Positions 5,220 through 6,147 of a DNA stretch of 6,147 nucleotides are shown in pieces. The notes beneath the pieces were generated by a model, which saw only the letters and a list, made by a program, of their open reading frames with translations, searched no databases and was not told the DNA's origin. The translations under genes and the position numbers were made by a program. Each line of letters starts with the position of its first letter. Positions within the stretch are counted from its first letter, which is position 1. The stretch lies in the NCBI GenBank assembly GCA_027858555.1, contig JAQICP010000001.1, forward strand, positions 1 to 6,147, given 5' to 3'. Source of the DNA: Vallitaleaceae bacterium (GTDB lineage Bacteria > Bacillota > Clostridia > Lachnospirales > Vallitaleaceae).

Positions 5220-6043
5220 TGATTAGATTACTTGAAGAGAAAGATAGACAAGCTGTTATGGCCTATGTAAGTGAAGAGTCTTCAATTAACCTGTTTTTGA
5301 TAGGGGATATCGAAGCCTTTGGATTTGAAGCTGACTTTCAGCAGGTATGGGGTCAATATGACAGGGAAGGTCAATTAGAAGGCGTCTTACTCAGATACAA
5401 CGAAAACCATATCCCTTATTGGAAGGGGAAAGATTTTAATACGGAACATTTCACAAGGATTATTGAAGCGACCAAGGGCAAAATAATCATCTCTGGTAAG
5501 GCATCGATCGTAAAGCACTTTGAAGGTATTTTCCCAAATCTAAAAAGCAGGTCTATGCTTTTTTGTGAATTGGTAGAGGGAGCTAACTTAGATATGACTA
5601 CCCAGCGTGCGAAACGGCCAATTCCCAAAGGAACTTATTCTAGTGTTAAAATGGCTACAATAGATGATGCACAGCGGGTACATGATTTATTGAATCATAT
5701 TGGTGAATTCACAGGTCTTGGCAATACAGTTGAACGAATACAAAGGAAAATCACTAATCAAACTGGTAGAATATAGTATATTGAAGATCAGGCAGGCGTC
5801 ATAGTTTCAACTGCTCAAACTACCGCTGAGAATTCCAGGTCGGCTATGGTGGTAAGCGTTGCGACGATGATGGTACACAGAGGAAAAGGGCTTATGTGCA
5901 TGTGTCTTTCTAGATTGTGTCAGGATGTTTTAGCTGAGGGTAAGAGCTTGTGTTTGTTCTATGATAATCCAGAAGCTGGCAAGGTTTATCATAGACTGGG
6001 GTTTAAATCCATTGATAATTGGGTAATGATGACAGAGAAATAG
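5219..6043 (+). pseudogene. GNAT-family acetyltransferase gene interrupted by an in-frame TAG
   Basis: One continuous frame runs from ATG 5219 to TAG 6041-6043, broken only by TAG at 5774-5776 (codon 186). The first part gives 185 residues (MIRLLEEKDRQAVMAYVSEE and on), ending in NQTGRI. After the stop the same frame continues with YIEDQAGVIVSTAQTTAENS, then AMVVSVATMMVHRGKGLM and LCLFYDNPEAGKVYHRLGF, ending WVMMTEK. The second part holds the acetyl-CoA loop (HRGKG, 220-224) and the GNAT C-terminal motif, so the truncated product lacks the catalytic core. Restored length would be about 274 residues, normal for GNAT proteins with a degenerate N-terminal half. AAAGGA at 5204-5209 serves the start; a GTG at 5192 is also in frame. 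ATG 5846 could restart translation but has no good site. Inactivation, sequencing error or amber suppression are the options; recent inactivation is favoured. Confidence 0.85.
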
Positions 6044-6114
6044 GTATATATACATATATTAGTAATGATGTGTTTGGGATATAATTTTGATAGAAGCGTA
6101 TCAGTATAAGCATA

Positions 6115-6147
6115 GAGAGGAGGCGTATAAAAAGTATGTTTAAGGAA
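6115..6147 (+). CDS. Probable start of a further gene, cut by the window edge
   Basis: GAGAGGAGG (6115-6123) is a very strong ribosome binding site. An ATG follows at 6136-6138 and begins MFKE before the window ends. The spacing of 12 bases is longer than usual, so a different start beyond the window cannot be excluded. The interval given includes the ribosome binding site. The product cannot be identified. Confidence 0.4.

Noticed and set aside
5774..5776. Genome-wide reassignment of TAG to an amino acid.
   Set aside because: TAG ends the pentapeptide, HWAYDSRK and HD genes at their expected C-termini, so it works as a normal stop here.
5846..6043. Independent small gene starting at ATG 5846.
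   Set aside because: It is in the same frame as the upstream GNAT fragment, the family sequence extends upstream of that ATG to the TAG, and there is no good ribosome binding site.

Overview
The window looks like chromosomal DNA of a low-GC Gram-positive bacterium, most likely Bacillota and probably a clostridial lineage. The evidence is AT-rich intergenic DNA, strong GGAGG-type ribosome binding sites at most starts, ordinary use of TGA and TAG as stops, and the protein families present. This is inference from sequence character; no rRNA or other taxonomic marker is present.

Left part (1-2475, all + strand): the 3' end of a HAD-type phosphatase; an ANT(6)-family aminoglycoside 6-adenylyltransferase; a Qnr/MfpA-like pentapeptide-repeat protein; and a strongly motif-bearing conserved protein of unknown function ending in HWAYDSRKI. 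A degenerate tandem array with an exact 9-bp period lies between the second and third genes.

Centre (2476-3860): a heliorhodopsin gene, the highlight of the window, sits alone on the - strand. It has all seven helices, the Schiff-base lysine and the carboxylate counterion. Downstream it is bounded by a 41-nt near-perfect hairpin that can serve both convergent genes. Upstream it has a recognisable promoter whose -35/-10 spacer carries a dyad. Beyond that lies a degenerate array of about 12-bp repeats, filling much of the divergent region shared with the next gene.

Right part (3861-6147, all + strand): an HD-domain phosphohydrolase of the YedJ/YpgQ type followed 37 nt later by a Nudix hydrolase, probably one operon for hydrolysing nucleotide-like substrates. 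Next come two damaged GNAT acetyltransferase genes. The first is only a C-terminal remnant that begins at the tail of the Nudix gene. The second is nearly full length but interrupted by a single in-frame TAG. The window ends at the likely start of another gene.

Functionally the window is a set of accessory stress, detoxification and sensory genes rather than one pathway. Two genes resemble antibiotic self-protection factors, two hydrolyse phosphate compounds, and one is a probable light sensor under its own control. No mobile element, CRISPR array, tRNA or rRNA was seen.
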